A stretch of DNA of 64,000 bases from Dysgonomonas sp. BGC7 (GTDB lineage Bacteria; Bacteroidota; Bacteroidia; Bacteroidales; Dysgonomonadaceae), in assembly GCF_001261735.1 (NCBI RefSeq), contig NZ_CVRP01000006.1, positions 186,001 to 250,000 of the forward strand, given 5' to 3'. This document shows, in pieces, positions 37,892 to 47,860 of this stretch (position 1 is its first letter; every line of letters begins with the position of its first letter). A program made the position numbers and the translations under genes. The notes under the pieces were generated by a model. That model ran no database searches, was not told where the DNA came from, and saw only the letters and a program-made list of their open reading frames with translations.

Positions 37892-39412
37892 CTAAAGAGG
37901 TTTTATTTCGTTGACCGCCTTTTCTAGGCGTGCTATTGTTTCTTCTTTTCCTATTGCAGCCGTAATGTCAAACATGTGAGGCCCTTTAGATTCACCTACA
38001 ATAGCCAGGCGGAAAGCGTTCATTATGTTCCCAAGATGGTAACCTTTTTCTTCTATCCAGCCTTTTATCACTTCTTCCTGATGTGCCGAAGAGAAATCAT
38101 CTATTCCTTTAATTATATCGGCTAACTCTGTCATCTGTACTGGAGAGTCTTCTTTCCAACGCTTCTTAACGACCTTTTCGTCGTAAGATGTGGGTGCAAC
38201 AAAGAAGAATGAAGACTGATCCCATAATTCTTTTACAAAAGAGACTCGCTCTTTTACCAGCCCTACTACAGAGGTAATGTAATCAATAGACATGTCTACT
38301 CCTTTTTCTTCGAGAATAGGGTAGAACAGGTCGGCTATTTCATTATCAGACTTTAGTTGTATATATTGATGGTTGAACCACTTTCCTTTCTCGTAATCAA
38401 ACTTAGCGCCGCTTTTGCTGCATTTTTCAAGAGAGAACAAGTGTATAAGATCCTCCATAGACATAATTTCCTGATCGTTGCCCGGATTCCATCCCAGCAA
38501 GGCAAGGAAGTTTACTACAGCTTCAGGCAAGTAACCGCTTTCGCGATACCCCGATGATATCTCTCCCGTTTTAGGATCTTTCCACTCCAAGGGAAATACG
38601 GGAAATCCGAGACGATCGCCGTCTCTTTTGCTTAGTTTACCGTTGCCTTCCGGTTTCAGAAGCAAAGGTAAATGTGCAAACTGAGGCATAGTATCTTCCC
38701 ATCCGAAAGCACGGTACAGGAGTACATGCAACGGAGCCGACGGCAACCATTCTTCTCCTCTTATCACATGAGTGATTTCCATCAGATGGTCGTCTACTAT
38801 ATTTGCCAGATGATATGTTGGTAGGCTGTCAGCCGATTTGTACAGCACCTTGTCGTCCAGCACCGAAGAATTGTATTTTACTTCTCCTCTGATAATGTCG
38901 TTTACTATTACTTCCCGATTGGCTTCTATCTTGAAACGTACTACATATTGATTTCCTCCATCAATAAGCCTTTGAACTTCGGACTTATCCAAAGTCAGAG
39001 AGTTTCTCATCTCAGAACGAGTAGATGCGTCATATTGGAAATTCGAGACAGCAGCTCGTTTTGCATCCAGTTCTTCCGGTGTGTCGAAAGCAATATAAGC
39101 AGCTCCTTTTTCTAACAGAACATCTACATACTTCTTATAGATATCTTTCCGGTCTGACTGCCTGTATGGAGCATAAGCACCACCAAGATGTGTGCCTTCG
39201 TCAAATTTAAGACCAAGCCATGTAAGAGCTTCTATGATATACTCTTCTGCTCCCGGAACGAAACGTTGAGAGTCAGTGTCCTCGATACGGAGAATGAAAT
39301 CCCCTCCGTTCTTCTTTGCGAAAAGATAATTGTATAATGCTGTACGCACACCTCCTATATGTAGAGGTCCTGTAGGACTGGGGGCGAAACGTACTCTTAC
39401 TTTCTGAAACAT
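37892..39412 (-). CDS. gltX: Glutamate-tRNA ligase
   Basis: The 506-residue class I synthetase charges tRNA-Glu. The HIGH motif is [18 protein letters not shown] and the KMSKS-type motif is KLSKRDGDR. The ATG at 39412 ([11 protein letters not shown]) is the right start; a longer frame from 39442 overlaps the -7 element (TACTTTTG on the minus strand at 39440-39447). The full length and C-terminal anticodon-binding part are present. It heads the run gltX-waaA-pgpH-peptidase. Confidence 0.96.
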   Translation of the reverse strand: MFQKVRVRFAPSPTGPLHIGGVRTALYNYLFAKKNGGDFILRIEDTDSQRFVPGAEEYIIEALTWLGLKFDEGTHLGGAYAPYRQSDRKDIYKKYVDVLLEKGAAYIAFDTPEELDAKRAAVSNFQYDASTRSEMRNSLTLDKSEVQRLIDGGNQYVVRFKIEANREVIVNDIIRGEVKYNSSVLDDKVLYKSADSLPTYHLANIVDDHLMEITHVIRGEEWLPSAPLHVLLYRAFGWEDTMPQFAHLPLLLKPEGNGKLSKRDGDRLGFPVFPLEWKDPKTGEISSGYRESGYLPEAVVNFLALLGWNPGNDQEIMSMEDLIHLFSLEKCSKSGAKFDYEKGKWFNHQYIQLKSDNEIADLFYPILEEKGVDMSIDYITSVVGLVKERVSFVKELWDQSSFFFVAPTSYDEKVVKKRWKEDSPVQMTELADIIKGIDDFSSAHQEEVIKGWIEEKGYHLGNIMNAFRLAIVGESKGPHMFDITAAIGKEETIARLEKAVNEIKPL

Positions 39413-39439
39413 ACCACGTGCTTTTAGTAAAACAGGATA

Positions 39440-39447
39440 CAAAAGTA
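39440..39447 (-). promoter_or_regulatory. -7 element of gltX
   Basis: TACTTTTG on the minus strand matches TAnnTTTG exactly and lies 28 bases upstream of the chosen ATG at 39412. It rules against a start at 39442. Confidence 0.5.
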
Positions 39448-39565
39448 TATAATTATTACGAAATAGCAGAGAAAGCTCTCAACAAATAACGTAACGGTGT
39501 TGCTTACATTGTGTCACTGCCATTTGTCGTATATGTTTTTAAGTTAATAGAAGTTGCCTCCTGTA

Positions 39566-39594
39566 TTGGTTGTGCATAATTCTTACTATCTTTG
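39566..39594 (+). promoter_or_regulatory. Promoter of uvrB
   Basis: A -33 TTG at 39566-39568 and a -7 TATCTTTG at 39587-39594 are separated by 18 bases. The -7 element ends 26 bases before the ATG of uvrB, a good Bacteroidetes promoter arrangement. Confidence 0.7.
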
Positions 39595-39620
39595 GGTTAT
39601 CATATGCCGTATAGATAAAA

Positions 39621-41639
39621 ATGAATTTTAAACTTACCTCCAATTATAGCCCTACCGGAGATCAGCCGGCAGCTATCGGTGCATTGTCCGAAGGTGTTAC
39701 GGACGATATTCCTGCACAAACTCTTTTAGGAGTGACAGGATCGGGAAAGACGTTTACTGTAGCCAATGTTATTCAGAATGTGAATAAGCCGACTTTGGTG
39801 CTAAGCCACAATAAGACTCTTGCAGCGCAGTTGTATAGTGAGTTTAAAACATTTTTTCCCGACAATGCGGTAGAGTATTTCGTATCCTATTACGACTACT
39901 ATCAGCCCGAAGCATATATCCCATCCACGAATACCTATATAGAAAAAGACCTCTCCATAAATGACGAGATAGAGAAACTGCGGCTTGCTACTACTACCTC
40001 TTTGCTTTCGGGCAGACGAGATGTAATCGTGGTGTCGTCAGTGTCGTGCCTTTATGGTATGGGAAACCCCGAAGATTTTGAGAACTCTACTATATCCATA
40101 CAAGTAGGTCAGAAGCTGGTACGGGATGTCTTCTTACGCTCTCTTGTCAGTGCTTTGTACTCCCGTAACGAAGTCGATCCCAAGGCGGGCAACTTCCGGG
40201 TAAAAGGTGATACGATAGATGTATTTCTTGCCTATGGAGATCCTATTGTAAGGGTTGTGTTCTGGGGAGATGAGATAGAAAGTATAGAATGTCTCGACCC
40301 GCTTAGCGGGGTGAAGATAGACCAATATGATGATTTCCGTATCTATCCGGCAAACCTTTTTGTGACTACCAAAGACCGTATGGTGAGAGCAATAGGCGAG
40401 ATCGATATCGACTTGGGCAGGCAGGTCGACTTTTTTCAGTCGATAGGTAAACCGCTGGAAGCAAAACGCCTCTACGAACGGGTAACTTACGATCTGGAAA
40501 TGATACGCGAAGTAGGGCATTGTTCGGGGATAGAGAATTATTCCCGCTATTTCGATAACCGTAAGCCGGGTACCCGCCCATTCTGCCTGCTCGACTTCTT
40601 CCCCGACGATTTCCTGATGGTGATAGACGAAAGCCATGTCACCATTCCTCAGATACGGGCTATGTACGGAGGTGACCATTCCCGAAAAGAGAATCTGGTC
40701 GAATATGGTTTCCGCCTTCCGGCCGCCTTAGACAACAGACCTTTAAAGTTTGAAGAATTCGAGTCGCTTGTTCCTCAGACTATCTATGTGAGCGCTACTC
40801 CTGCCGATTATGAGTTGATGAAGTCGGAAGGGGTGGTTGTAGAGCAACTTATACGTCCTACGGGGCTGCTCGATCCGCCTATCGATGTGCGTCCCAGTCT
40901 GAATCAGATAGACGATCTGATGGAGGAAATCCAATTGAGAATAGAACGTAATGAACGAACGTTGGTGACTACTCTGACCAAACGTATGGCTGAGGAGCTG
41001 ACCTCCTATCTAGCCAATAATGATCTGAAATGCGCTTATATCCACTCCGATGTAGATACTCTCGACCGTGTACAGATTATGGACGATCTGCGTTCGGGTG
41101 AATTTGATGTTCTGGTCGGAGTCAACTTGTTGCGTGAGGGACTCGACCTTCCCGAAGTATCGCTTGTGGCTATTCTCGATGCCGACAAAGAGGGCTTCTT
41201 GCGCTCGCATCGTTCTCTTACTCAGACGGTGGGGCGTGCTGCGCGTAATGTGAACGGCAAGGTAATATTCTATGCCGACAAAATGACCGACAGTATGCAA
41301 AAGACCATCAACGAGACTAATCGCCGCCGCGAGATACAAATGATATACAACGAAGAGCACGGTATAACTCCTCAACAGATAAAGAAGGCGATTTCCTCCG
41401 TTTTCAGCCGCAACAAAGCAGAGGAATCTGCAACACCGAAATCCTATATTCAAGATGCAGACATGGCTATTGCCTCTGAAGATCAGATACAATATATGAG
41501 CAAAGATGATCTTAAAAAAGCGATTGCCAAGGCTAAAAAACAAATGACTGCCGCCGCTAAGAAGCTCGAATTTCTGGAAGCTGCTCAGTTTCGCGATCAG
41601 GTTGTCCGTCTTGAGGATGAACTGAAAATGAAAGGCTGA
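39621..41639 (+). CDS. uvrB: Excinuclease ABC subunit B
   Basis: The 672-residue helicase-like subunit opens the damaged DNA bubble after UvrA loading. Walker A is GVTGSGKTFTVAN (about 38-50), and the beta-hairpin region is YYDYYQPEAYIP (about 93-104). The DEAD-like box is DESHVTIPQIRAMYGGDH, motif VI is QTVGRAARN, and the C-terminal UVR motif (residues about 630-665, AAKKLEFLEAAQFRDQV) contacts UvrC. All are intact. uvrA is 27 kb away on the other strand. Confidence 0.97.
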   Translation: MNFKLTSNYSPTGDQPAAIGALSEGVTDDIPAQTLLGVTGSGKTFTVANVIQNVNKPTLVLSHNKTLAAQLYSEFKTFFPDNAVEYFVSYYDYYQPEAYIPSTNTYIEKDLSINDEIEKLRLATTTSLLSGRRDVIVVSSVSCLYGMGNPEDFENSTISIQVGQKLVRDVFLRSLVSALYSRNEVDPKAGNFRVKGDTIDVFLAYGDPIVRVVFWGDEIESIECLDPLSGVKIDQYDDFRIYPANLFVTTKDRMVRAIGEIDIDLGRQVDFFQSIGKPLEAKRLYERVTYDLEMIREVGHCSGIENYSRYFDNRKPGTRPFCLLDFFPDDFLMVIDESHVTIPQIRAMYGGDHSRKENLVEYGFRLPAALDNRPLKFEEFESLVPQTIYVSATPADYELMKSEGVVVEQLIRPTGLLDPPIDVRPSLNQIDDLMEEIQLRIERNERTLVTTLTKRMAEELTSYLANNDLKCAYIHSDVDTLDRVQIMDDLRSGEFDVLVGVNLLREGLDLPEVSLVAILDADKEGFLRSHRSLTQTVGRAARNVNGKVIFYADKMTDSMQKTINETNRRREIQMIYNEEHGITPQQIKKAISSVFSRNKAEESATPKSYIQDADMAIASEDQIQYMSKDDLKKAIAKAKKQMTAAAKKLEFLEAAQFRDQVVRLEDELKMKG

Positions 41640-41649
41640 TACCCGATGT

Positions 41650-41679
41650 TTTTTTAACTAAAAAGTGACAAAGGTTACA
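41650..41679 (+). repeat. Dispersed 30-base repeat, copy 2
   Basis: This differs from copy 1 (3024-3053) at one position. It lies between the uvrB stop and the stop codon of the HTH gene, and overlaps the latter's TAA. Here it is downstream of both genes, unlike copy 1, so a promoter role shared by both copies is unlikely. Confidence 0.6.
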
Positions 41680-42199
41680 CATTTACTTCTTGTTTTCTCA
41701 TTCTTGTATTTGGGGATATATATGTCTGACTATTTCTGTAAACACCCGATCTGTTTTTTAGGCTGAGGATGATTTCTTCTTTTGTTCTGGTAGCAGGATG
41801 TATATTTCCTTTTTTGTTACTTTCTTCCTTTTTACTATCGCTGTGCTCTAATGCCAATTTTATGACAGAAGCCTTTGCCGCCACTTTCTTCTTGGTAACT
41901 GTTTTCGATTTCATTGTTTGCCCATCATATCCGTCGTCTTGGTAAACAATTTTTTCTGTTATCTCTACATACCCCTCTAATTGTTCACGCAACGAACGGC
42001 GTGCCAGTATTGCAAGGCTACTGTCACGACGAGCTTCGGCATCTTCCAAAGCCTGACTAAATTCGGGTTTCGTGCTTTTCCATTCATAAAACGTGTTGCG
42101 GCTGATCCGCAAAGCATCACAAATTTCGCTGATAGTATAAGTATCCTCTTCTATCAGTCGTACTATTTTTTCTACTAAACGATCACTATACTTTGCCAT
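41675..42199 (-). CDS. phBC6A51-type helix-turn-helix protein, terminase small subunit-like
   Basis: The 174-residue protein has an N-terminal HTH with EICDALRISRNTFYEWKS (about 25-42), typical of phage terminase small-subunit/phBC6A51-like DNA-binding domains. A helical middle follows (ALEDAEARRDSSLAILARR, about 51-69) and then a basic C-terminal half with TVTKKKVAAKASVIKLAL. No other phage gene is nearby, so it appears to be an orphan or domesticated copy. It is divergent from nadE and converges on uvrB. Confidence 0.75.
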   Translation of the reverse strand: MAKYSDRLVEKIVRLIEEDTYTISEICDALRISRNTFYEWKSTKPEFSQALEDAEARRDSSLAILARRSLREQLEGYVEITEKIVYQDDGYDGQTMKSKTVTKKKVAAKASVIKLALEHSDSKKEESNKKGNIHPATRTKEEIILSLKNRSGVYRNSQTYISPNTRMRKQEVNV

Positions 42200-42306
42200 A
42201 ATATAAAAAGTTTTCTTTACAGATAAAGTTTCCGGAATTTGATGATGGATACAAGTAAGTTATATGAAATAATAAGCAGTTCTGCGAACATGAAGTGAAA
42301 AATTCT

Positions 42307-42314
42307 TATTTTTG
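42307..42314 (+). promoter_or_regulatory. -7 element of nadE
   Basis: TATTTTTG matches TAnnTTTG exactly, 17 bases before the nadE ATG. No clear TTG at the -33 position. Confidence 0.4.
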
Positions 42315-42331
42315 TAAAAATATGATATTCT

Positions 42332-44272
42332 ATGGATAACTTCGGCTTTGTCCGCGTTGCGGCAGCTACTCCTGCTCTTAAGGTTGCAGATTGCGAATAT
42401 AATACAGAAAAAATAATACAGATGATAAACGATGCTGAACAGAAAGGTGTTTCAGCAATTGTTTTCCCCGAATTATGTATTACTGCTTATAGTTGCGGCG
42501 ACCTGTTTCTTCAGCGGTTGTTGTTGCAACAGGCAGAACGCTCTTTACTGCAAATTCTCGATGCGTCAAAAGAAGTACATCCTGTTATTATCACAGGTAT
42601 GCCTCTGGAAGTATCTAACAGGCTTTACAATGTTGCGGTTGTCCTGTCTGCCGGAAAGATTCTGGGTGTAGTTCCCAAGACCTACCTGCCTAATTATAGT
42701 GAATTTTATGAAATGCGATGGTTTTCTTCTTCACGAGAGCTGAAAGAAGATACTGTCTGTTTATGTGATAGTTGTGTGCCTATAGGAACAGATTTGATTT
42801 TCGAAACAGAGCAATTCCGCTTTGCTATCGACATTTGCGAAGATCTGTGGACACCCGTACCGCCATCGAGCATATCTTCTTTGCATGGAGCTGAGATTAT
42901 ATTCAACCTTTCGGCAAGCAATGAAACCACAGGTAAGCATTCGTATCGTAAAGCTCTTGTCAGTCAACAGTCGGCTCGCTGCATTGTCGGATACGTATAT
43001 GCCGCGGCAGGTAATGGAGAATCTACTACCGATATTGTTTTTGCCGGCAGTAGCCTGATTGCCGAAAATGGGGCTATACTTGTCGAAGGAGAACGGTTCT
43101 CTTTCGACAGTAAACTCACAGTGGCAGATATAGATGTGGAACGGCTGAGAAACGATCGTCTGAAAAATAAATCGTTCTCATCGTCCGAATGCAAAATACT
43201 CAGCCTTGCTCAATATAGGAATGTATTTGTTGAACAAAAGACTCATGTGTCAGATTTCTCCCTGTCTCGTTATATTTCTTCCTCTCCTTTCGTTCCGGTA
43301 AATGACGATACATTAAACGAACGTTGCGAAGAAATATTCTCGATACAAATAGGCGGGTTGGCAAAGCGAATGTTGCATACCAATATCAAGACAGCCGTAA
43401 TAGGTGTTTCGGGCGGATTGGATTCTACTCTAGCGTTGCTGGTTCTTGCCAAAACATTCGATAAAATCGGACTTTCCCGTCAGAATATATATGGTATCAC
43501 CATGCCTGGATTTGGAACTACCGACCGCACATACAGCAATGCGATAAAACTGATGGAAGCACTCGGTGTGACGATAAAAGAGATATCTATAAAAGATGCG
43601 GTAATACAGCATTTCAAAGATATAGAACACAGCGAAGACGTACACGATATAACATACGAAAATTCACAGGCTCGTGAGCGTACACAAATCTTGATGGACT
43701 ATGCCAATAAGGTGAACGGGCTTGTTATAGGAACAGGCGATTTGTCCGAACTGGCATTGGGTTGGTGCACATACAACGGCGACCATATGTCTATGTATGC
43801 CGTGAATACCGGAGTGCCTAAAACACTGGTTCGCACATTGGTTTCGTGGATAGCCGATACCCGTATGGATGCAGCATCCCGACTTATATTAGACGATGTA
43901 GTGGAAACTCCTGTTAGCCCTGAGCTGCTGCCGGCAGATAAGGATGGTAACATTGCTCAGAAAACAGAAGATGTTGTAGGGCCGTATATTTTGCACGACT
44001 TCTTTTTGTATTATGTCCTGCGTTTTGGCTTTTCGCCTTCCAAAATATATTTTCTGGCTCGTAATGCCTTTGTCGAACAATATGCAGATGGGGAAATCTT
44101 GAAGTGGCTGAAAGTCTTTTTCCGCCGTTTCTTTACCCAACAATTCAAAAGATCGTGTTTGCCCGATGGACCAAAAGTCGGTTCTGTAAACCTTTCTCCT
44201 CGTGGCGATTGGCGTATGCCTAGTGATGCCTCTATGGCTCTGTGGATGAAAGAGGTCGATTCTTTGGGTTGA
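42332..44272 (+). CDS. nadE: Glutamine-dependent NAD+ synthetase
   Basis: The 646-residue two-domain enzyme makes NAD from deamido-NAD, with glutamine as nitrogen donor. The N-terminal nitrilase-fold glutaminase (about 5-275) has the Glu-Lys-Cys triad in FPELCITAYSCGDL, PKTYLPNY and IDICEDLW. The C-terminal synthetase (about 330-640) carries the ATP pyrophosphatase P-loop GVSGGLDSTLALLVL and LVIGTGDLSELALGWCTY. It is flanked by a divergent HTH gene and an esterase gene with its own promoter. Confidence 0.96.
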   Translation: MDNFGFVRVAAATPALKVADCEYNTEKIIQMINDAEQKGVSAIVFPELCITAYSCGDLFLQRLLLQQAERSLLQILDASKEVHPVIITGMPLEVSNRLYNVAVVLSAGKILGVVPKTYLPNYSEFYEMRWFSSSRELKEDTVCLCDSCVPIGTDLIFETEQFRFAIDICEDLWTPVPPSSISSLHGAEIIFNLSASNETTGKHSYRKALVSQQSARCIVGYVYAAAGNGESTTDIVFAGSSLIAENGAILVEGERFSFDSKLTVADIDVERLRNDRLKNKSFSSSECKILSLAQYRNVFVEQKTHVSDFSLSRYISSSPFVPVNDDTLNERCEEIFSIQIGGLAKRMLHTNIKTAVIGVSGGLDSTLALLVLAKTFDKIGLSRQNIYGITMPGFGTTDRTYSNAIKLMEALGVTIKEISIKDAVIQHFKDIEHSEDVHDITYENSQARERTQILMDYANKVNGLVIGTGDLSELALGWCTYNGDHMSMYAVNTGVPKTLVRTLVSWIADTRMDAASRLILDDVVETPVSPELLPADKDGNIAQKTEDVVGPYILHDFFLYYVLRFGFSPSKIYFLARNAFVEQYADGEILKWLKVFFRRFFTQQFKRSCLPDGPKVGSVNLSPRGDWRMPSDASMALWMKEVDSLG

Positions 44273-44347
44273 AAAAAGGTAGAAACTAGAAGACTTTGTG
44301 GAGGACATAAGTTTATTTATTGGCTTATCTTCTTTCTTTTTGTCTCT

Positions 44348-44378
44348 TTTGATTTAAACCTTAAAATATTTACCTTTG
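44348..44378 (+). promoter_or_regulatory. Promoter of the esterase-icd unit
   Basis: A -33 TTTG at 44348-44351 and a -7 TACCTTTG at 44371-44378 are separated by 19 bases, 27 bases before the ATG at 44406. Confidence 0.75.
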
Positions 44379-44405
44379 AAAATAACATTTTGATAATAAA
44401 AAGAT

Positions 44406-45278
44406 ATGAATAAGTTCGTTTGCAGTGTTGTATTATTTTTGTTTGCATTTACAAATATGAGTGGACAGAAAACTATAAAATTATGGGAGGGAAACCCTCC
44501 GTCAAGTAATGAGATAACAGAAGCCGAAAAATATGAGAGAGAAGGGGGCTGGGTAACTAACGTAACTGTACCCGAAATTACAGTATACTCTCCCGAGAAC
44601 TCTAAAAACACAGGTATGGCTGTAGTTATTTGTCCGGGTGGGGGATATGGTGGTCTTGCCATTGCGCACGAAGGTTCGCAATTTGCACTTTGGCTCACCA
44701 AACTGGGTGTTACAGGCATTGTACTGAAATACAGAATGCCAAACCAGCACAAGGAAGTTCCGTTAGACGATGCGTGGCAGGCAATGTCCTATGTTCGCAG
44801 TCATGCAGAGGAACTGGGTATTGACCCCGGCAAAATAGGTATTGCAGGATTTTCGGCCGGTGGGCATTTAGCAGCAACGGCATCTAATCGTTTTGCCTCT
44901 TTAGGTACAAGTACACGCCCCGATTTTTCTATTTTGTTTTATCCTGTTATCACTATGGAAGTAGCTACTCATGGAGGTTCTAAGAAAAATCTGCTGGGAG
45001 AAAAGCCTTCAGCGACAGATGTTCATATTTTCTCGAACGAGAAACAGGTGAATGCCAACACTCCACCTACTATTCTGCTGTTGAGCGATGATGATACAAG
45101 CGTGCAGCCCGAAAATAGTATTTGCTATTACCAAGCGTTGAAACAAAATAATATTCCGGCTACAATGTACGTTTTCCCAAGAGGAGGGCATGGCTGGGGC
45201 ATGCGCGAAAATTTCAGCTATCATACCCAAATGCTTACTTTGTTGGAAATGTGGTTGAAAGATATTCAGAAGAAGTAA
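44406..45278 (+). CDS. Secreted alpha/beta-hydrolase (esterase, BD-FAE type)
   Basis: The 290-residue protein has a signal peptide (1-20, ending MSGQ). The oxyanion region is VVICPGGGYGGLA (about 77-89). The nucleophile elbow is GFSAGGH (serine at about 153), the acid is in LSDDDTSVQ and the histidine in RGGHGWG. Related exported enzymes remove acetyl or feruloyl groups from plant polysaccharides; the exact substrate is not determined by sequence. icd follows after 29 bases and is probably co-transcribed. Confidence 0.88.
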   Translation: MNKFVCSVVLFLFAFTNMSGQKTIKLWEGNPPSSNEITEAEKYEREGGWVTNVTVPEITVYSPENSKNTGMAVVICPGGGYGGLAIAHEGSQFALWLTKLGVTGIVLKYRMPNQHKEVPLDDAWQAMSYVRSHAEELGIDPGKIGIAGFSAGGHLAATASNRFASLGTSTRPDFSILFYPVITMEVATHGGSKKNLLGEKPSATDVHIFSNEKQVNANTPPTILLLSDDDTSVQPENSICYYQALKQNNIPATMYVFPRGGHGWGMRENFSYHTQMLTLLEMWLKDIQKK

Positions 45279-45307
45279 AAACTAATAAGTAAAACAGTTC
45301 TTGAAAT

Positions 45308-46531
45308 ATGCAAAAAATAAAAGTAGACAATCCCGTAGTGGAAATGGATGGGGATGAAATGACCCGCATTATATGGCAATATATAAAAGATAAGTTGATT
45401 CTTCCCTATGTGGATGTGGATCTCAAATATTATGATCTCAGTATCGAAAATCGTGATGCAACAGACGATCAGGTGACGATAGATAGCGCCGAAGCTACAA
45501 AAAAATACCATGTAGCCGTAAAGTGTGCTACAATAACTCCCGACGAAGCCCGTGTAGAGGAATTCGGATTGAAAAAAATGTGGAAATCTCCGAATGGTAC
45601 AATCCGGAATATTATTGGTGGAACGGTTTTTCGGGAACCTATCATTATCAACAATATTCCCAGATTGGTGAATACATGGACGAAACCCATTATTATAGGT
45701 CGTCATGCCAATGCAGACCAATACAAGGCAACAGACTTCGTTACCAAAGGAAAAGGTACATTGACTATGGTCTTCACTCCCGAAAATGGAGCACCGCAGG
45801 AATATACTGTCTACAACTATAGTGGAGATGGTGTTGCTATGGGTATGTACAATACGGATGAATCTATTTATGGATTTGCGCATTCTTGCTTCCGTTTGGC
45901 TCTTGAGAAGAAATACCCTCTATACCTTTCTACCAAGAATACTATCTTGAAGGCTTATGATGGACGCTTCAAAGATATTTTTCAGGAAGTGTACGAAAGC
46001 GATTATAAAACGAGCTTCCTGAATGCAGGAATCACATACGAGCATCGTTTGATAGATGACATGGTTGCTTCGGCCTTGAAGTGGAACGGAGGCTTTGTTT
46101 GGGCTTGTAAAAACTACGATGGAGACGTACAATCCGATACTGTAGCTCAAGGTTTTGGTTCGCTTGGTCTTATGACTTCCGTCCTACTAACTCCCGACGG
46201 ACGGACTATGGAGGCTGAGGCTGCACACGGAACAGTTACCCGCCACTATCGTCAACATCAGCAGGGGAAAGAAACCTCTACCAATCCTATAGCTTCTATC
46301 TTTGCATGGACAAGAGGATTGGCTCACCGTGGTAAGTTGGATGGAAATCAGCCGTTAATTGACTTTGCCAATAAGCTGGAAGAAACATGTGTCGAAGTTG
46401 TAGAGCAGGGCAAAATGACGAAAGATCTTGCAATGCTTGTTCATGGCGATAAGATGCAGCGTTCGGACTATCTGAATACAGAAGATTTTCTGGAGGAAAT
46501 AAATAAGGAATTACAAACTAAGCTGAATTAA
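45308..46531 (+). CDS. icd: NADP-dependent isocitrate dehydrogenase
   Basis: The 407-residue enzyme oxidises isocitrate to 2-oxoglutarate. It belongs to the homodimeric eukaryote-type subfamily, shown by [12 protein letters not shown] at the start, [18 protein letters not shown] (about 96-113) for isocitrate binding, and [15 protein letters not shown] plus [12 protein letters not shown] in the nucleotide-binding part. Length is that of this subfamily, not of the 740-residue monomeric type. Confidence 0.95.
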   Translation: MQKIKVDNPVVEMDGDEMTRIIWQYIKDKLILPYVDVDLKYYDLSIENRDATDDQVTIDSAEATKKYHVAVKCATITPDEARVEEFGLKKMWKSPNGTIRNIIGGTVFREPIIINNIPRLVNTWTKPIIIGRHANADQYKATDFVTKGKGTLTMVFTPENGAPQEYTVYNYSGDGVAMGMYNTDESIYGFAHSCFRLALEKKYPLYLSTKNTILKAYDGRFKDIFQEVYESDYKTSFLNAGITYEHRLIDDMVASALKWNGGFVWACKNYDGDVQSDTVAQGFGSLGLMTSVLLTPDGRTMEAEAAHGTVTRHYRQHQQGKETSTNPIASIFAWTRGLAHRGKLDGNQPLIDFANKLEETCVEVVEQGKMTKDLAMLVHGDKMQRSDYLNTEDFLEEINKELQTKLN

Positions 46532-46565
46532 ATATTTGGATTGTAGAATGCAATAAGAAAAGCTC

Positions 46566-46595
46566 TTGTCATAAGTAAAAAAATTCTTATATTTG
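46566..46595 (+). promoter_or_regulatory. Promoter of dnaN
   Basis: A -33 TTG at 46566-46568 and a -7 TATATTTG at 46588-46595 are separated by 19 bases; the ATG is 47 bases further. Confidence 0.75.
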
Positions 46596-46642
46596 CTCTA
46601 TTGATTTTGTATCAGAAAAAAACTAAATAATACACTGAAAAT

Positions 46643-47767
46643 ATGAAATTTGTTGTTTCCAGTACCGCACTATTAAGTCACTTGCAGGCGATAAGCAAAG
46701 TGATTAACTCAAAAAACACATTGCCTATCTTGGATTGTTTCCTATTAGAACTGGATGGATCCAAACTTACGCTTACTGCTGCCGATTCCGAAACCCGCCT
46801 TGTTACATCGTTAGAAGTGAATGAGTCGGAGGGTAACGGTAAGTTTGCCGTGAATGCAAAAAACCTGCTCGATCCTTTGAAAGAGTTGCCCGAACAGCCA
46901 CTTACTTTCGAGATCAATAACGATAATCTGGAAACATTCATTTTCTTCCACAACGGAAAGTATAATTTTATAGGACAAAGTGGTGACGACTACCCACAGC
47001 CAAAAGAATTGAAAGAAACTGCTATCAGCATCACTATCGATCCTCAGGTTTTATTCGGTGGCATCAATCGTACATTATTTGCCAGTGCCGATGATGAACT
47101 TCGCCCTGTGATGAATGGTGTATTCTTCGATATAACAACAGACGATCTTACTTTCGTTGCATCGGACGGACACAAGCTGGTACGTTGCAAAACTTTGTCA
47201 GCCAAAGGTTCGGAAAGAGCTTCTTTTATCTTGCCTAAAAAACCGGCGAACTTATTGAAAGCAATCCTTCCGAAAGAATCGGAAGTTGTAGAAATAAAAT
47301 TTGATGAGAACAACGCATATATAAAAATGTCGAGTTATACGATGACTTGTCGTTTTATAGAAGGTCGTTATCCTAACTATAATTCGGTAATACCTCAAAA
47401 TAACCCGAATAAGGTTGTTCTCGACAGACTTGCTTTCTTCAACGCATTGAAACGTGTCTCTGTTTTCTCTAATCAGGCAAGCAATCTGATTAAGCTTCAA
47501 CTGTCAGACAATAGTATTGTAGTGACGGCTCAGGATATAGATTTCTCTACAGCAGCAGAAGAAACTATTGCTTGCGAATATGCAGGCAGTGCGATGAGCA
47601 TAGGTTTCAAATCTAGTTTTCTTATCGATATTTTGAATAATATTCCTTCTACCGATATTTCGCTGGAACTGTCCGATCCTTCACGTGCCGGATTAATTCT
47701 TCCTGCCGAAAACGAAGAGAATGAAGATTTGTTGATGTTACTTATGCCAATGATGCTCAACGACTAA
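46643..47767 (+). CDS. dnaN: DNA polymerase III beta subunit (sliding clamp)
   Basis: The 374-residue protein forms the dimeric ring that tethers polymerase to DNA. Three clamp domains are recognisable, with ISKVINSKNTLPILDCFLLE at the N terminus, a central RTLFASADDELRPVMNGVFF (residues about 138-157) and the C-terminal LLMPMML end that lines the partner-binding pocket. dnaA is not adjacent. An intrinsic terminator follows. Confidence 0.97.
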   Translation: MKFVVSSTALLSHLQAISKVINSKNTLPILDCFLLELDGSKLTLTAADSETRLVTSLEVNESEGNGKFAVNAKNLLDPLKELPEQPLTFEINNDNLETFIFFHNGKYNFIGQSGDDYPQPKELKETAISITIDPQVLFGGINRTLFASADDELRPVMNGVFFDITTDDLTFVASDGHKLVRCKTLSAKGSERASFILPKKPANLLKAILPKESEVVEIKFDENNAYIKMSSYTMTCRFIEGRYPNYNSVIPQNNPNKVVLDRLAFFNALKRVSVFSNQASNLIKLQLSDNSIVVTAQDIDFSTAAEETIACEYAGSAMSIGFKSSFLIDILNNIPSTDISLELSDPSRAGLILPAENEENEDLLMLLMPMMLND

Positions 47768-47798
47768 AAGACGTAATCGTAAAAGAATAAAAAACAAA

Positions 47799-47838
47799 AG
47801 CTTTATCATTCTTCCATAGTGAAAAAAGGGGAATGATA
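47799..47838 (+). terminator. Terminator after dnaN
   Basis: A stem of 10 pairs or more (CTTTATCATTC with GAATGATAAAG) is followed by TTTTTTCTT. Confidence 0.85.
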
Positions 47839-47860
47839 AAGTTTTTTCTTACAACACGCT

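Noticed and set aside
41675-42199. A prophage at the terminase-like gene.
   Set aside because: No capsid, portal, large terminase, integrase or attachment repeats are seen on either side.
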